Source of the DNA: Lysinibacillus fusiformis
GTDB lineage: Bacteria > Bacillota > Bacilli > Bacillales_A > Planococcaceae
Assembly (NCBI RefSeq): GCF_007362955.1
Contig: NZ_CP041696.1
Coordinates: 4,650,001-4,714,000, forward strand
DNA: 64,000 nucleotides
Direction of reading: 5' to 3'
Shown in pieces: positions 54,291 to 63,403 of the stretch (position 1 is its first letter; every line of letters begins with the position of its first letter). Made by a program: the position numbers and the translations under genes. The notes beneath the pieces are model-generated. The model was not told the origin of the DNA. It made no database searches and worked only from the letters and a program-made list of their open reading frames with translations.

Positions 54291-55784
54291 TTACTCTTTA
54301 CCACCAGTAAGCAGTTCTTTTGCTTTTAACAATTGCGGATCATCTGACTTCATTTTTGTACGTAAAGCATCCATTAATGCATATGTTGTTTCGCCCGTTA
54401 AAACACCTGTTTCTTCAAGCTTATTTACTTCTTGTAGTTTCTTCACTGCACGTTCCGTATATTGGTCAAAAACTCCATCAACTTTCCCAGGCTCGTACCC
54501 TAGGACCTCTAACATTTCTTCTGCTGCTTTCACAGCTTCTGATTGTAAGCCCTCTTTCATTTCAAATGAAGCATCTAAAAATGGTAGTGAGGCATACGAT
54601 GGATAAGGGACTTTCACATCTGGTTCAATCCCTTTTTCATTAATCCAGTTTCCTTTTGGTGTTAGCCATTTGCCCGTTGTGAATTTTAGATTAGAGCCAT
54701 CTTTTAGTGGTGTAACATTTTGTACGGTACCTTTACCGAAAGATGTTTCGCCAACTATTTTTGCCCCTACAGATTCACTTAACGCTGCAGCTAAAATTTC
54801 AGAAGCAGACGCACTACCACTGTCAACAAGAACCGTCACTGGTAAATTATATTTTTTACCACCGATGGCATTTTTGATAGCTGGCTCCTCGTCTTTTTCT
54901 TGTACTTGAACAATCGGCTTACCTTCTGCAACGAATAAATTCGAAATTTCAAGCGCAGCATCTAGATAGCCACCCGGGTTTTGTCGTAAATCCATAACAA
55001 TCCCTTTCATGCCTTTTCCTTCATACTCAGCAAGGATTTTTTCTAACTCTTCTGCAGTTTGTTCACTAAATGAAGTTATTTGAATATGAGCAATATTCCC
55101 ATCTAGCATCTCACCGTAAACAGTTTCTACAGGAATATCATCACGAATAATCGTCATTTGGATTGCTTCAGCATTTTCACCGCGTTTTACAGTTAACTTC
55201 ACGGGCGTCCCTTTTTCACCACGAATGAGTGCTACAGCCTCCGAAGCACTAAATCCTTGAATGCTTTTCCCATCGACCGTCAGAATAATATCTTTCGGTA
55301 ATAGTCCCGCTTTTTCAGCAGGTGAATTTTTTATTGGTGACACTACTGTTATAAAGCCATTTCGTTCTTGGATTTCCGCGCCAATCCCTTGGAAACTTGA
55401 CGAAAGACCTGTGTTGAATTTTTCAGCCTCATCTTTCACCATAAAATCAGAATACGGATCATCTAACGCGTCGAACATGCCATTGATTGCACCATCGACC
55501 ACTTTTTCATCATCAATATCTTTGTAATATTTGCTTTTTAGCATATCAAATGCTTCATATAGTTTTGTAAATTCCGCACGTTCTATCGGAACCTTCACTT
55601 CAACTACTTTCTTTTCACCAAATGTTAACGCAAAAATCGTTAAACCTGCGGTAATTAAGATTGTAAAGAACATCAGCATAATCAATTTAAACGGTTTCAT
55701 CTGAATAAATTGTCCCGCTGGTTTTACTTCTACTTGCGGTGTTTGTTCCTGCTGTTCTAAATCATCTTTTTTCTGTTCATCCAT
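54291..55784 (-). CDS. Carboxyl-terminal processing protease, S41 (CtpA/CtpB)
   Basis: The product is 497 residues from the ATG after GGTGA; other in-frame starts up to 55811 lack a site. The N-terminus is a short cytoplasmic segment and one membrane helix (PFKLIMLMFFTILITAGLTIFALTFG). A PDZ domain is at about 120-200 (GIGAEIQERNGFITVVSPIKNSPAEKAGLLPKDIILTVDGKSI). The S41 catalytic core has DSGSASASEILAAAL with the Ser and FGKGTVQ with the Lys. A peptidoglycan-binding_1 domain ends the protein. CtpB in B. subtilis acts in the SigK checkpoint of sporulation; which paralogue this is cannot be told. Confidence 0.92.
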   Translation of the reverse strand: MDEQKKDDLEQQEQTPQVEVKPAGQFIQMKPFKLIMLMFFTILITAGLTIFALTFGEKKVVEVKVPIERAEFTKLYEAFDMLKSKYYKDIDDEKVVDGAINGMFDALDDPYSDFMVKDEAEKFNTGLSSSFQGIGAEIQERNGFITVVSPIKNSPAEKAGLLPKDIILTVDGKSIQGFSASEAVALIRGEKGTPVKLTVKRGENAEAIQMTIIRDDIPVETVYGEMLDGNIAHIQITSFSEQTAEELEKILAEYEGKGMKGIVMDLRQNPGGYLDAALEISNLFVAEGKPIVQVQEKDEEPAIKNAIGGKKYNLPVTVLVDSGSASASEILAAALSESVGAKIVGETSFGKGTVQNVTPLKDGSNLKFTTGKWLTPKGNWINEKGIEPDVKVPYPSYASLPFLDASFEMKEGLQSEAVKAAEEMLEVLGYEPGKVDGVFDQYTERAVKKLQEVNKLEETGVLTGETTYALMDALRTKMKSDDPQLLKAKELLTGGKE

Positions 55785-56157
55785 CTTGATTGTCACCACT
55801 CTCATATACACTAACTTGTTGTCACACTACTACCATCTTAACAGTTTATGGAGTAGACGAAAAGAAAAAGACTGTCAAAATTTCATGACAGCCCTTCCTT
55901 TCAACTATCTTCATAATATCCGGCTTAAAAAGGAACCTTTCACCACGCTGTTAAAAAGGAAAGTACCTATATATAGACAGCTTGTCCTAAAGAAATGTTG
56001 CAAAGGTTGTCATATTTTAATTCGGCAAAGAAAGGAACGCAACTAAAAAATCTGTAGAGTCCCTCTCCCCTCTGTTAAGTTTACGTAATATGATACTTGC
56101 TTTACTATTGTACTCAATTCTTTAAAGCAGTCAAATAATTTTTTCCAAACGTGGTAG
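55785..56157. other. Intergenic region with hairpin, no gene supported
   Basis: A hairpin GACTGTCA/TGACAGCC lies at about 55868-55890, of the same kind as other intergenic GACTGTC or GGCTGTC hairpins in this window. An 86-codon frame on the plus strand has no ribosome binding site and atypical composition, so it is not called. Confidence 0.5.
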
Positions 56158-56898
56158 TTATGCAGGGACAATATACGTAACTTGCGCCAATTTCGCAGTT
56201 TTTATTTTATTTTCTGCATGCTGTGCAGCGTTCAAACCTGTAAATGTACCTGTTTTCACTCGATATTTAGTTCCATCCTGCTCTATATAAGCAACCCAGC
56301 CAAAGCGATGCTGCATCACTTCTAAAACGCTCTGCGCAGCTTTCCGTGTACTGTACGTTCCAGTTAAAAGACGGTATTTTAATGGCTCCGTTGAGGGGTT
56401 CTCTGGCTGTTGTGTATCTGCATCTGCAATCATTTTTAAAAAATTGGACCAAGAGATTTTTCCAGCTCTCATATTTCTTGGACAGTTTTTCCCACTAAAA
56501 TAGTGATGCTGTACAATGTTGTCAATTGATATATTCTCATCTTTTATAATTTTTGCAATAAGACTCGCCGCATTTTCCACGGCCTTCTTGTAATTCCCGT
56601 CACTATTCACACATATTTCAATTTGAATCCCTTGATTGTTTCCTATATAAGTCCCAGCTCCCCAGCATTGCCAATAATGCGCAAACGATTGTACAGCTTC
56701 CTTATCATCCACTTGCCAATGCCAACTGGCATCTCGGCTATTTCCATTTCCTTGTAGCCTTGCGTGAGCATCTGCGTCGGCTCCTACACTGGTATTGTCA
56801 GTTTCATGTACAACAATATATTTTTTTGCATTGTTTTTACCATTCGTTATTTTGGCTGCCTGAGTAGCCGACACTAATTTTTGTCGAATTGTTACCAA
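56158..56898 (-). CDS. N-acetylmuramoyl-L-alanine amidase with SPOR domain
   Basis: The product is 246 residues from a TTG after GGAGG. Residues 5-155 form an amidase_2 (CwlA/XlyA-like) domain: YIVVHETDN with zinc ligand His31, SWHWQVDDKEAVQS, and QHHYFSGKNCPRNM with the distal His. Residues 170-246 form a SPOR domain (YRLLTGTYSTRKAAQSVLEVMQHRFGWVAYIEQDGTKYRVKTGTF) that binds denuded glycan. There is no signal peptide, as in spore mother-cell lytic amidases and phage-type amidases. Confidence 0.9.
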   Translation of the reverse strand: MVTIRQKLVSATQAAKITNGKNNAKKYIVVHETDNTSVGADADAHARLQGNGNSRDASWHWQVDDKEAVQSFAHYWQCWGAGTYIGNNQGIQIEICVNSDGNYKKAVENAASLIAKIIKDENISIDNIVQHHYFSGKNCPRNMRAGKISWSNFLKMIADADTQQPENPSTEPLKYRLLTGTYSTRKAAQSVLEVMQHRFGWVAYIEQDGTKYRVKTGTFTGLNAAQHAENKIKTAKLAQVTYIVPA

Positions 56899-57192
56899 GC
56901 ATTTCCCTCCTCCCTATTCTTAAAAATATGTCCTCTACTAGATTTGCTCATTATAAAACCGATTACAATAAACTGTAATCGGCCTTGTAACGAGCACTTC
57001 TATTCAACTTACCGCTAACTGTGTCGTCACTTGCCGTAAGTATTTCTAACCAACCTTTAAGGAGTTGATACTTCTATACTATGCATCTTTACTAGCCGAT
57101 GCTGTGTTTTTATAAGCACTCCCCCTAAACAAATAAGCAGCTGACTCTATCGACATTTTAAAAATAGGTATCCAGTATAGGTCCTCAGCTTT

Positions 57193-57570
57193 TTATTGAC
57201 AAACACCTAAAGGATTTCCATCAAGGTCATAAAAAGTGAAAAATTTAGTCGTTCCTTCCCCATCAATTGCATTCACTTTAACGTTTTTATCAACTAAAAT
57301 TCTATATGTCTCTTCAATATTGTGTGTGATAAAGTTATAATATTTCCCTACTCCAAAGTTATTATTTGGAAATTCCATTGGGTGATGATCCTTGACCCTT
57401 ACAAGACATACTACTGTTTGGGATGTATCAGCTATTTTCATCACTGCAGCATCTTTTTCAAGATAAATAAGTGTAAAGCCAAGCTTCTCTTCATACCACT
57501 TTGCTGAGACTTGTGGATCTTTAATTGGAATAAATACTCCTTCCATTCCCTTCAATAAAGGTTGTTGCAT
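57193..57570 (-). CDS. VOC-family protein
   Basis: The product is 125 residues with GGAGGG before the ATG. It begins MEGVFIPIKDPQVSAKWYEEKLGFTLIYLEKDAAVMKI and ends KFFTFYDLDGNPLGVCQ, the usual two halves of the VOC fold. The final metal position is Gly/Val rather than Glu (DGNPLGVC), so it may bind ligand rather than catalyse. The substrate is unknown. Confidence 0.85.
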   Translation of the reverse strand: MQQPLLKGMEGVFIPIKDPQVSAKWYEEKLGFTLIYLEKDAAVMKIADTSQTVVCLVRVKDHHPMEFPNNNFGVGKYYNFITHNIEETYRILVDKNVKVNAIDGEGTTKFFTFYDLDGNPLGVCQ

Positions 57571-57678
57571 ACTATCCCTCCATCTTTACTAACATGGTTT
57601 ATCATTCTATAAACTAGAAGCAAGATATACATTCATCCAGTTTTTTGCGTTAAAAAATCTTTGCTTTTTAACAAAGCG

Positions 57679-58440
57679 TTACATTAGTTCTTTTAATTTT
57701 TTAACGACCGAATGAACGGTTAATCTATGAAAGGTAATAAGTTGGCCCTTAAAAATAACTGAAAAAATACCGTATGGTGTCGGCGATATGGCCATTAGCT
57801 CTTGTCTATTTTTAATGTCGATGATGTCAAGATCAATTCCTAATTTATTTGCTCCTGCCATCATATTTTCAGTCGCGATCTCTACATATGGGCATTGGAA
57901 GGAACGAAGAATCGTTAAGTTATTGAATTTCTTCGTTCGCTCACTCCAATCATGTGGAAAATAAGGATTCACTGTTTCATTGTTAAATTTATAGGCAAGT
58001 AATTCAAAATCATATGGAGCCGTATCAACTACTGCGAAGTGATTATTTAAAAAAATATCCTTACTGGGTGCCCAAGACGTTTTCGAATTAGTAACAACTA
58101 CGACACCTTTTTTTGATAACTTTCTTGCATCATCTAGACATTTGTTTATTAGTTGAGTCCCATAGCCTTTACCGACCTCACTTACCCACAGACAATGGAT
58201 GACTAAATAGCCGTCAGCGTGTACGACCCTAGAAGAAAATTCTGCTTCAGTGTATTCGATAAATCCTAGTTGTTTTTGATTTTCAATTAACTGGACATAT
58301 TTTAACCCTTCCTCGAATCGATCATTTAGCCAACTGCTTTTATTCATATATCCTGCCGATTTCTTTTTACTTCTTAAACAATAACTTCCTATGCCTTCCA
58401 GCATGTCATTATTTAACTCAACTAATTGAACATTACACAA
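57679..58440 (-). CDS. GNAT acetyltransferase with YoaP-like C-terminal domain
   Basis: The product is 253 residues. The first 150 form a GNAT domain, with CLWVSEVGKGYGTQLINKCLDDARKLSKKGVVVVTNSKTSW as the acetyl-CoA site. The C-terminal 85 (RSFQCPYVEIATENMMAGANKLGIDLDIIDIKNRQE, then GIFSVIFKGQLITFHRLT) match the thioredoxin-like YoaP tail. It is about the length of B. subtilis YoaP. A decayed paralogue lies at 60186-60685. Confidence 0.83.
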   Translation of the reverse strand: MCNVQLVELNNDMLEGIGSYCLRSKKKSAGYMNKSSWLNDRFEEGLKYVQLIENQKQLGFIEYTEAEFSSRVVHADGYLVIHCLWVSEVGKGYGTQLINKCLDDARKLSKKGVVVVTNSKTSWAPSKDIFLNNHFAVVDTAPYDFELLAYKFNNETVNPYFPHDWSERTKKFNNLTILRSFQCPYVEIATENMMAGANKLGIDLDIIDIKNRQELMAISPTPYGIFSVIFKGQLITFHRLTVHSVVKKLKELM

Positions 58441-58494
58441 TAGCTTCCGCCACCCTCTAATTTACAATTTTTTTTGACTCTTCACTATAACTTG

Positions 58495-58686
58495 TGGTTG
58501 ACTTCCGCTCCGCCAGTGTGCTTTCCTGGGGGGCGCCCGATGAGCCGCTTGGGGTAATAGGATGTAGTGAAGGCGTTATCACAGGACGTGATACTTTTTA
58601 GCCTTCGTTTCTCTATGTTGCTCGCTCCAGGGTCTCATCTTAGGCGCTTAATCCCCTAGGAGTCACACTGGCGCTCCAACCAACTT
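58495..58686. repeat. GC-rich element with long imperfect terminal inverted repeats
   Basis: The left end reads GGTTGACTTCCGCTCCGCCA and continues GTGTGCTTTCCTGGGG. The right end read inversely is GTTGGTTGGAGCGCCAGTGT and continues GACTCCTAGGGG. They are clearly related inverted copies about 190 bases apart. The GC content is well above the surroundings and there is no open frame. It looks like a MITE-like or REP-like element, and shares GCTTTCCTGGGG with the repeat at 3.65 kb. Confidence 0.7.
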
Positions 58687-58847
58687 ATATGACATTTTAA
58701 AATGCAAACCCCATCTTTTAGTTATTAACCCTTTTTTTGTATTTTAATATTTTAGCAATCCAAAAACAAGGCAGGTCATTCTTTCTTTTTGACTTGCCCT
58801 GTCATCAATTTATTGTCAGGAAACAGATTTACATCACCCACATTTAA

Positions 58848-58888
58848 AAAGGATCAGCAGTTTAATGTAGCACTACTGATCCTTCCTT
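58848..58888 (-). terminator. Terminator of fabZ
   Basis: AAGGATCAGTAGTGC pairs with GCTGATCCTT and is followed by T5 on the minus strand. Confidence 0.85.
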
Positions 58889-58901
58889 TAAATAGTGATG
58901 A

Positions 58902-59327
58902 TTAATTCCCAAATGCAAATATCAGCTCCGTCTCACATACTAATTCTCCGTCCACAGTTGCCATCCCTTTCCCTTTACCAATAGGACCTTTTAGTCGTGT
59001 AATCTCCACTTCAAGACGTAGCTGATCCCCTGGTTTTACTTGTTTTTTAAAACGGCAATTATCGATACCTGCTAATAGACCTAACCTACCTTGATTTCCT
59101 TCTTTTGTTGACATGATTATCGCACTTACTTGCGCTAATGCTTCTACAATTAACACACCTGGCATAATTGGATAATTAGGAAAATGACCTTTTAGAAATT
59201 CTTCATTAATAGTAACATTTTTAATACCAATAGCTCTCTTTCCTTCTTCTAATTCTAAAATTCCATCTACTAAAAGAAACGGGTAGCGGTGCATTATAAC
59301 GTCCTTAATGTTTTGACTATCTAGCAT
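58902..59327 (-). CDS. fabZ: 3-hydroxyacyl-ACP dehydratase
   Basis: The product is 141 residues with AAAGGAGG before the ATG. The hot-dog fold has the catalytic His48 in [11 protein letters not shown] (ending Gly57) and Glu62 in [10 protein letters not shown], in the HxxxxxxPG pattern of FabZ. It dehydrates 3-hydroxyacyl-ACP in fatty acid elongation. It is monocistronic here. Confidence 0.94.
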   Translation of the reverse strand: MLDSQNIKDVIMHRYPFLLVDGILELEEGKRAIGIKNVTINEEFLKGHFPNYPIMPGVLIVEALAQVSAIIMSTKEGNQGRLGLLAGIDNCRFKKQVKPGDQLRLEVEITRLKGPIGKGKGMATVDGELVCETELIFAFGN

Positions 59328-59444
59328 TGTAAACCTCCTTTGAACCTTAACCTTATATTATATTTTATCACTTGATATCAATAGTTGGTACTAATTTTTT
59401 GTTTTATTTCTACGGATTAGACGATTCGAAGATTTTACACATTA

Positions 59445-59476
59445 AAAGGCCACGCTCTTAGAACGTGGCTCAATTT
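59445..59476 (-). terminator. Terminator of the isochorismatase-like gene
   Basis: GAGCCACG pairs with CGTGGC on the minus strand and is followed by CTTTT. Confidence 0.8.
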
Positions 59477-59514
59477 CATTCAGTATTTAAATACTGTAGA
59501 ATACTTGAAAGGGA

Positions 59515-60075
59515 TTAACGATATTGATCATGGTTAGGCTCAAATAAATGTTCTTGCGCATTTCTGACAACAGAAAAATTGTCTACATTGTAATGTCCAT
59601 GAAGGAGATTATTATGGTGGGCGATTATTTCTTCGGCAGACAAAACCTTAGAATCTGTCGTCGAATGCCCGTCCCCTACGAGCGTTACATCAAAAGCGTG
59701 AACCGTAGCTGTTCTCACAGCTGTATCGATACAGTGTTCTGTCTTACAACCCATGATAACTAGATGAGTGATTTGTTTTTCTTTTAAATATTGCAGCAAT
59801 TCCGTTTTGTAAAAAGCATTAGTGGCCTCTTTGTCTATGAAAATGGCAGTACTAGTTGGAATTTTTATTTCATTGTGAACTTGAAAACCAGGCCCTTGGC
59901 CGTTCGCTACATCCTTATCCCTTACAAATATAATAGTGGCCTCTGCATCTAATGCTTGATTGATAACGCTATTGATATGCTCAATTAAACTTTTTTTCTG
60001 AAATACTTCTTTTTCATCTTGATTACCATCTATCAATTCTTGTTGGGCATCAATCACTAATAATGCTTGATTCAA
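59515..60075 (-). CDS. Isochorismatase-family cysteine hydrolase
   Basis: The product is 186 residues from a TTG nine bases after GAGGAG. The catalytic triad is visible: Asp9 in ALLVIDAQQ, Lys82 in FIDKEATNAF, and Cys115 in MGCKTEHCIDTAVRTA. The family covers nicotinamidase, N-carbamoyl hydrolases and isochorismatase; the substrate is not determined by sequence. No siderophore or NAD genes are adjacent. Confidence 0.9.
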   Translation of the reverse strand: MNQALLVIDAQQELIDGNQDEKEVFQKKSLIEHINSVINQALDAEATIIFVRDKDVANGQGPGFQVHNEIKIPTSTAIFIDKEATNAFYKTELLQYLKEKQITHLVIMGCKTEHCIDTAVRTATVHAFDVTLVGDGHSTTDSKVLSAEEIIAHHNNLLHGHYNVDNFSVVRNAQEHLFEPNHDQYR

Positions 60076-60185
60076 TATTTTATTCTCCTCTACACATTAA
60101 TTTTTTTAGTAAACCATAGAAATTCCCTGTTTTTTGAAAAATAACTACTATTTGTTTATAATGATTTTACCACATATAAATATAA

Positions 60186-60685
60186 AGAGAATGGCTATGC
60201 AAATCAATATTAGATTACTGTAAAGAAGATGCTATTTCCCGGGGCATGGATGGGATTGTACACATTACTGGTAAGAAAAAACTACCGTATTTAAGTGATA
60301 ATCGCTTTTTTGAACATTTAGGATTTGAAGTAGTAGATCAAGCCGAACCATATTTTCAATTAATGGCTCTAAAATGGCATGATGCAGTTGCACCTTCATT
60401 CAAAAAGCAAATGAAAATATCTAATGTAGATGAAGGTATCCCAATTTACTATACAGCTCAATGCCCCTTTGCAATTGGTATTGTGGACGAGCTAAAAAAG
60501 TAGCAGAAAATCATAAGGTCTCTTTCAAGACTCATCGGATAACAACAAAAGAACAGGCACAAAATGCACAGATGTTTTGGACAATTTTTGGATTGTTTTA
60601 TAATGGAAAATTTATTAAGTATGAAATTATGAGTCCTCATAATTTTGATAAACTACTATTAAATCTACAATTAGAACAATGTTAG
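60186..60685 (+). pseudogene. GNAT-YoaP paralogue, 5'-truncated and frameshifted
   Basis: After a TAA, the frame reads LCKSILDYCKEDAISRGMDG, then IVHITGKKKLPYLSDNRFFE and the YoaP-like YYTAQCPFAIGIVDELKK before a stop at 60503. In the next frame VAENHKVSFKTHRITTKEQA and GLFYNGKFIKYEIMSPHNFD continue to 60685. The break is in a run of six A (CTAAAAAAGTAG), so one A is missing. The N-terminal GNAT part is also gone. It is related to the intact gene at 57679-58440. Confidence 0.82.
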
Positions 60686-60813
60686 CATGAGGCTCAAAAT
60701 AATAGTCCTGATTTATTATCTCTATCATTTGGCTTTATGACAAAGCAAAGTAAAATTTAAACGAATGGCCAATTTTTTAATAGAGTAATTATCATTAAAT
60801 TATCGTAGTCTAA

Positions 60814-61569
60814 TTACCTGCCTTGATCTTCATAATAAGCTTCATCTGCAGATTTTCGGTCATTCCCTTTTAGATAGGCTATAATCATTTTTGGCCGTTT
60901 AAGTAACACCCAATCTCCGTGCTTGTCAAATCTTCTGCACGAAGTGATCATTCCATTCTTGATTGTTCCGTATTTCTTACCATTTTTCTTGCCCCATTGT
61001 TTTAGTCGTTTAGCAAAGTCAGCATCTTCTGCCATTAGCATATTTTCATTAAAACCATGAATGGCTTGAAAATCTTTTCTATAGCACCAGAAGACGCCTA
61101 CAGATATAAACCCATATTTACAAAGCAGCGGCACGATTAACAGAATGGTAGAAACAATGATTCCTAGAGAAATCCTTTCAAATTCCCCATTTACACCGCC
61201 CCCAATATATTCATTCGTTGCTAACTGCTTTTCTACGTCCGATAGCACATGCTTCGTCATCCTAGTATCAGCATCTATCGTAATGATTATTTCACCTCTG
61301 GCAATTTCAGCGCCCGCATTCCTTATTTTAGATAAATTTTTATCATTATTAATTAATGTTATACAATTGAAGGATTTTGCAATTTCCTCAGTTCTATCTG
61401 TACAACGATTTAGTACTACAATGACTTCGATTTGATTTTTAAAGGGTTCACACGCTTTCAAGATTGAATCCAAGCATTCGCCAATGTAATTTTCTTCATT
61501 ATGAGCAGGAATTATAACGGAAAATTTCACTTCCTCATTTGGAACATCTTTTACAAACCTGTCAAACAT
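60814..61569 (-). CDS. Glycosyltransferase family 2
   Basis: The product is 251 residues with AAGGGAG before the ATG. The GT-A start FSVIIPAHNEENYIGECLDSIL, the sugar-nucleotide region LSKIRNAGAEIARGEIIITIDADTRM with the DAD metal motif, and MLMAEDADFAKRLKQWGK (ED acid) are all present. A central helix pair (ISLGIIVSTILLIVPLLC) may touch the membrane. Acceptor and donor are unknown. It is monocistronic. Confidence 0.9.
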   Translation of the reverse strand: MFDRFVKDVPNEEVKFSVIIPAHNEENYIGECLDSILKACEPFKNQIEVIVVLNRCTDRTEEIAKSFNCITLINNDKNLSKIRNAGAEIARGEIIITIDADTRMTKHVLSDVEKQLATNEYIGGGVNGEFERISLGIIVSTILLIVPLLCKYGFISVGVFWCYRKDFQAIHGFNENMLMAEDADFAKRLKQWGKKNGKKYGTIKNGMITSCRRFDKHGDWVLLKRPKMIIAYLKGNDRKSADEAYYEDQGR

Positions 61570-62040
61570 GATTATTCACTCCCTTAAATAATTTAACCTT
61601 TTTTATCCTATTCATCATAATTAAGTATATCACCTATTTTTTAATTTTCAGATAAATAATCATGGAATTTTAATGACAATGATCAGTATCACAACGCGTT
61701 AACGAAGTAGACCATCCACTGACTGTAAAAGCCCACTTGAAACAACTAAACAGATGTTCATTTTAAGTGCTTGTTACTTTGATATTTCCTAACTGTTAAA
61801 ATCAATGCAAATACTATCCTGATACTTCTGTTTTGAAGGTGATCATTCATAAAAGTCTATTTTTTTTAGAAGTCATTGTGCATAGGTGAAATTATTTTTT
61901 TATTCTTTCATTCACACACCTTGGAAACACGCCAATAATCCCCCTTCATAACACACTGTTTTTATTTGTTTTATTGATTAGTGTTCCTTTAATATGTTTA
62001 TCCTTCTATATGAAATCACAAAAATGTACCCGAGGTTATT
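61570..62040. other. Intergenic region before the orphan gerC
   Basis: This AT-rich divergent gap has no open frame with a ribosome binding site and no RNA motif that I recognise. It must contain the promoters for the glycosyltransferase and the gerC gene. Confidence 0.5.
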
Positions 62041-63246
62041 TTGGGGGTGACCAAGATAAAAAAATCAATGACATTGTTATTACTTATTTCACTCAGCTTA
62101 TTGTTAAGTAGTTGTTGGAGTAAACGAGAATTAAATGAATTAGCTATTGTTGTAGCTGTAGGTGTCGATAAAGTAGATGATGCATATGAAGTTTCTGTGC
62201 AAATTGTTAATCCTAGTGAGGTATCATCAAACAAACCTTCTAGTGGGCAATCACCAGTAATCACTTTCTATGCAAAAGGAGATTCAGTATTTGAAGCGGT
62301 AAGGAAAATGACGACATTAACTCCAAGGAAGGCTTATTTTGCACATCTTCAAGTACTTGTAGTTGGCGAAAAACTAGCGAAAGAGGGCATCAGTCAAACA
62401 CTAGATTTATTATCGCGAGACCAAGAAATTAGAAATAATTTTGATGTCATCGTATCTCATCAAGCTACTGCTAAAGAAATTTTAAATGTATTAACTCCTA
62501 TCGAAAAAATACCTGCAAATAAAATAATAAATTCTTTAGCTGGATCTGAAAAAGCTTGGGGTTCTACATTATCTGTAAATGTAGAAGACTTGGTAAATGC
62601 CCTTAGTAGTATAGGAAAAAGTACTGTTTTACCTGCCATTGAAATACAGGGTGATACACAATTAGGTATAGATAAAACCAATGTAGAAAGAATTAAAACC
62701 CCCGTCATATTGGAGTATGTGGGCTTAGTTGTATTTAAAGAAGATAAATTAATGGGACTTTTAACAGAAGAGGAAAGTAGAAGCTTTAATTTTTTGAAAG
62801 ATAAAATTAAAAGTACCGTTGAAATTATTTCTTGCCCCGAACAAGGGAAACTAACAACAGAAATTACAAAATCAACAACGAAGATTAAGGGGAAGTTTGA
62901 ACATGGTACGCCAAAAATTAATGTTGAGATTACTATAGAGCAAAATGTGGGTGACGTTGAATGTGCCATTAATCTAACTGAAAACAAAAGCATTGCGTAC
63001 ATCAATAAAAAAACTGCAAAATTGATTAAGGATCGAATTGAAAAAACATTGATGACCATTCAAAAAAATTATCAGGTAGACGTAATAGGATTTGGAGAAA
63101 TACTTTATCGCGAAGATCACAAAGAATGGAAAAAGATTAAAGACGAATGGCCGACAATATTTCCAGATTTGGCTGTCAATGTTGAAGTCAAAGTCAACAC
63201 AAGTGGATTGGGCACTATGAATAACTCAATGTTACATTATGATTAA
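62041..63246 (+). CDS. Orphan Ger(x)C-family germination lipoprotein
   Basis: The product is 401 residues from a TTG after CGAGG; a GTG two codons later is equally possible. The lipobox is LLSSC followed by WSKRELNELAIVVAVGVDKV, the standard GerC start. The C-terminal domain contains VDVIGFGEILYREDHKEWKKIKDEWPTIFPDLAVNVEVKVNTSGLG, typical of the family end. No gerA or gerB neighbour exists on either side, so it may serve a receptor encoded elsewhere or be left over. Confidence 0.92.
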   Translation: MGVTKIKKSMTLLLLISLSLLLSSCWSKRELNELAIVVAVGVDKVDDAYEVSVQIVNPSEVSSNKPSSGQSPVITFYAKGDSVFEAVRKMTTLTPRKAYFAHLQVLVVGEKLAKEGISQTLDLLSRDQEIRNNFDVIVSHQATAKEILNVLTPIEKIPANKIINSLAGSEKAWGSTLSVNVEDLVNALSSIGKSTVLPAIEIQGDTQLGIDKTNVERIKTPVILEYVGLVVFKEDKLMGLLTEEESRSFNFLKDKIKSTVEIISCPEQGKLTTEITKSTTKIKGKFEHGTPKINVEITIEQNVGDVECAINLTENKSIAYINKKTAKLIKDRIEKTLMTIQKNYQVDVIGFGEILYREDHKEWKKIKDEWPTIFPDLAVNVEVKVNTSGLGTMNNSMLHYD

Positions 63247-63309
63247 AGGACAATCCATCCATTTTGCATTTTTTCCAGAATTCATAAACCCCGAGAACTT
63301 AACAAATCA

Positions 63310-63368
63310 AACGCTATAAACGGCTCTATAACGAACGATCATCTGCTTAAAGAACCTTTATAGCGTTC
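63310..63368. terminator. Inverted repeat between convergent genes
   Basis: AACGCTATAAA and TTTATAGCGTT form a perfect 11-bp stem with a loop of about 36 bases. It lies between the converging gerC and amidohydrolase genes. There is no strong T-tract, so termination is likely but not certain. Confidence 0.55.
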
Positions 63369-63403
63369 CAACCTAAAGTTAACAGCATGCGAATATTTAT
63401 AAT

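Noticed and set aside
55786..56046. 86-codon plus-strand frame beside the S41 protease
   Set aside because: It starts inside the divergent promoter region and has no ribosome binding site or recognisable motif.
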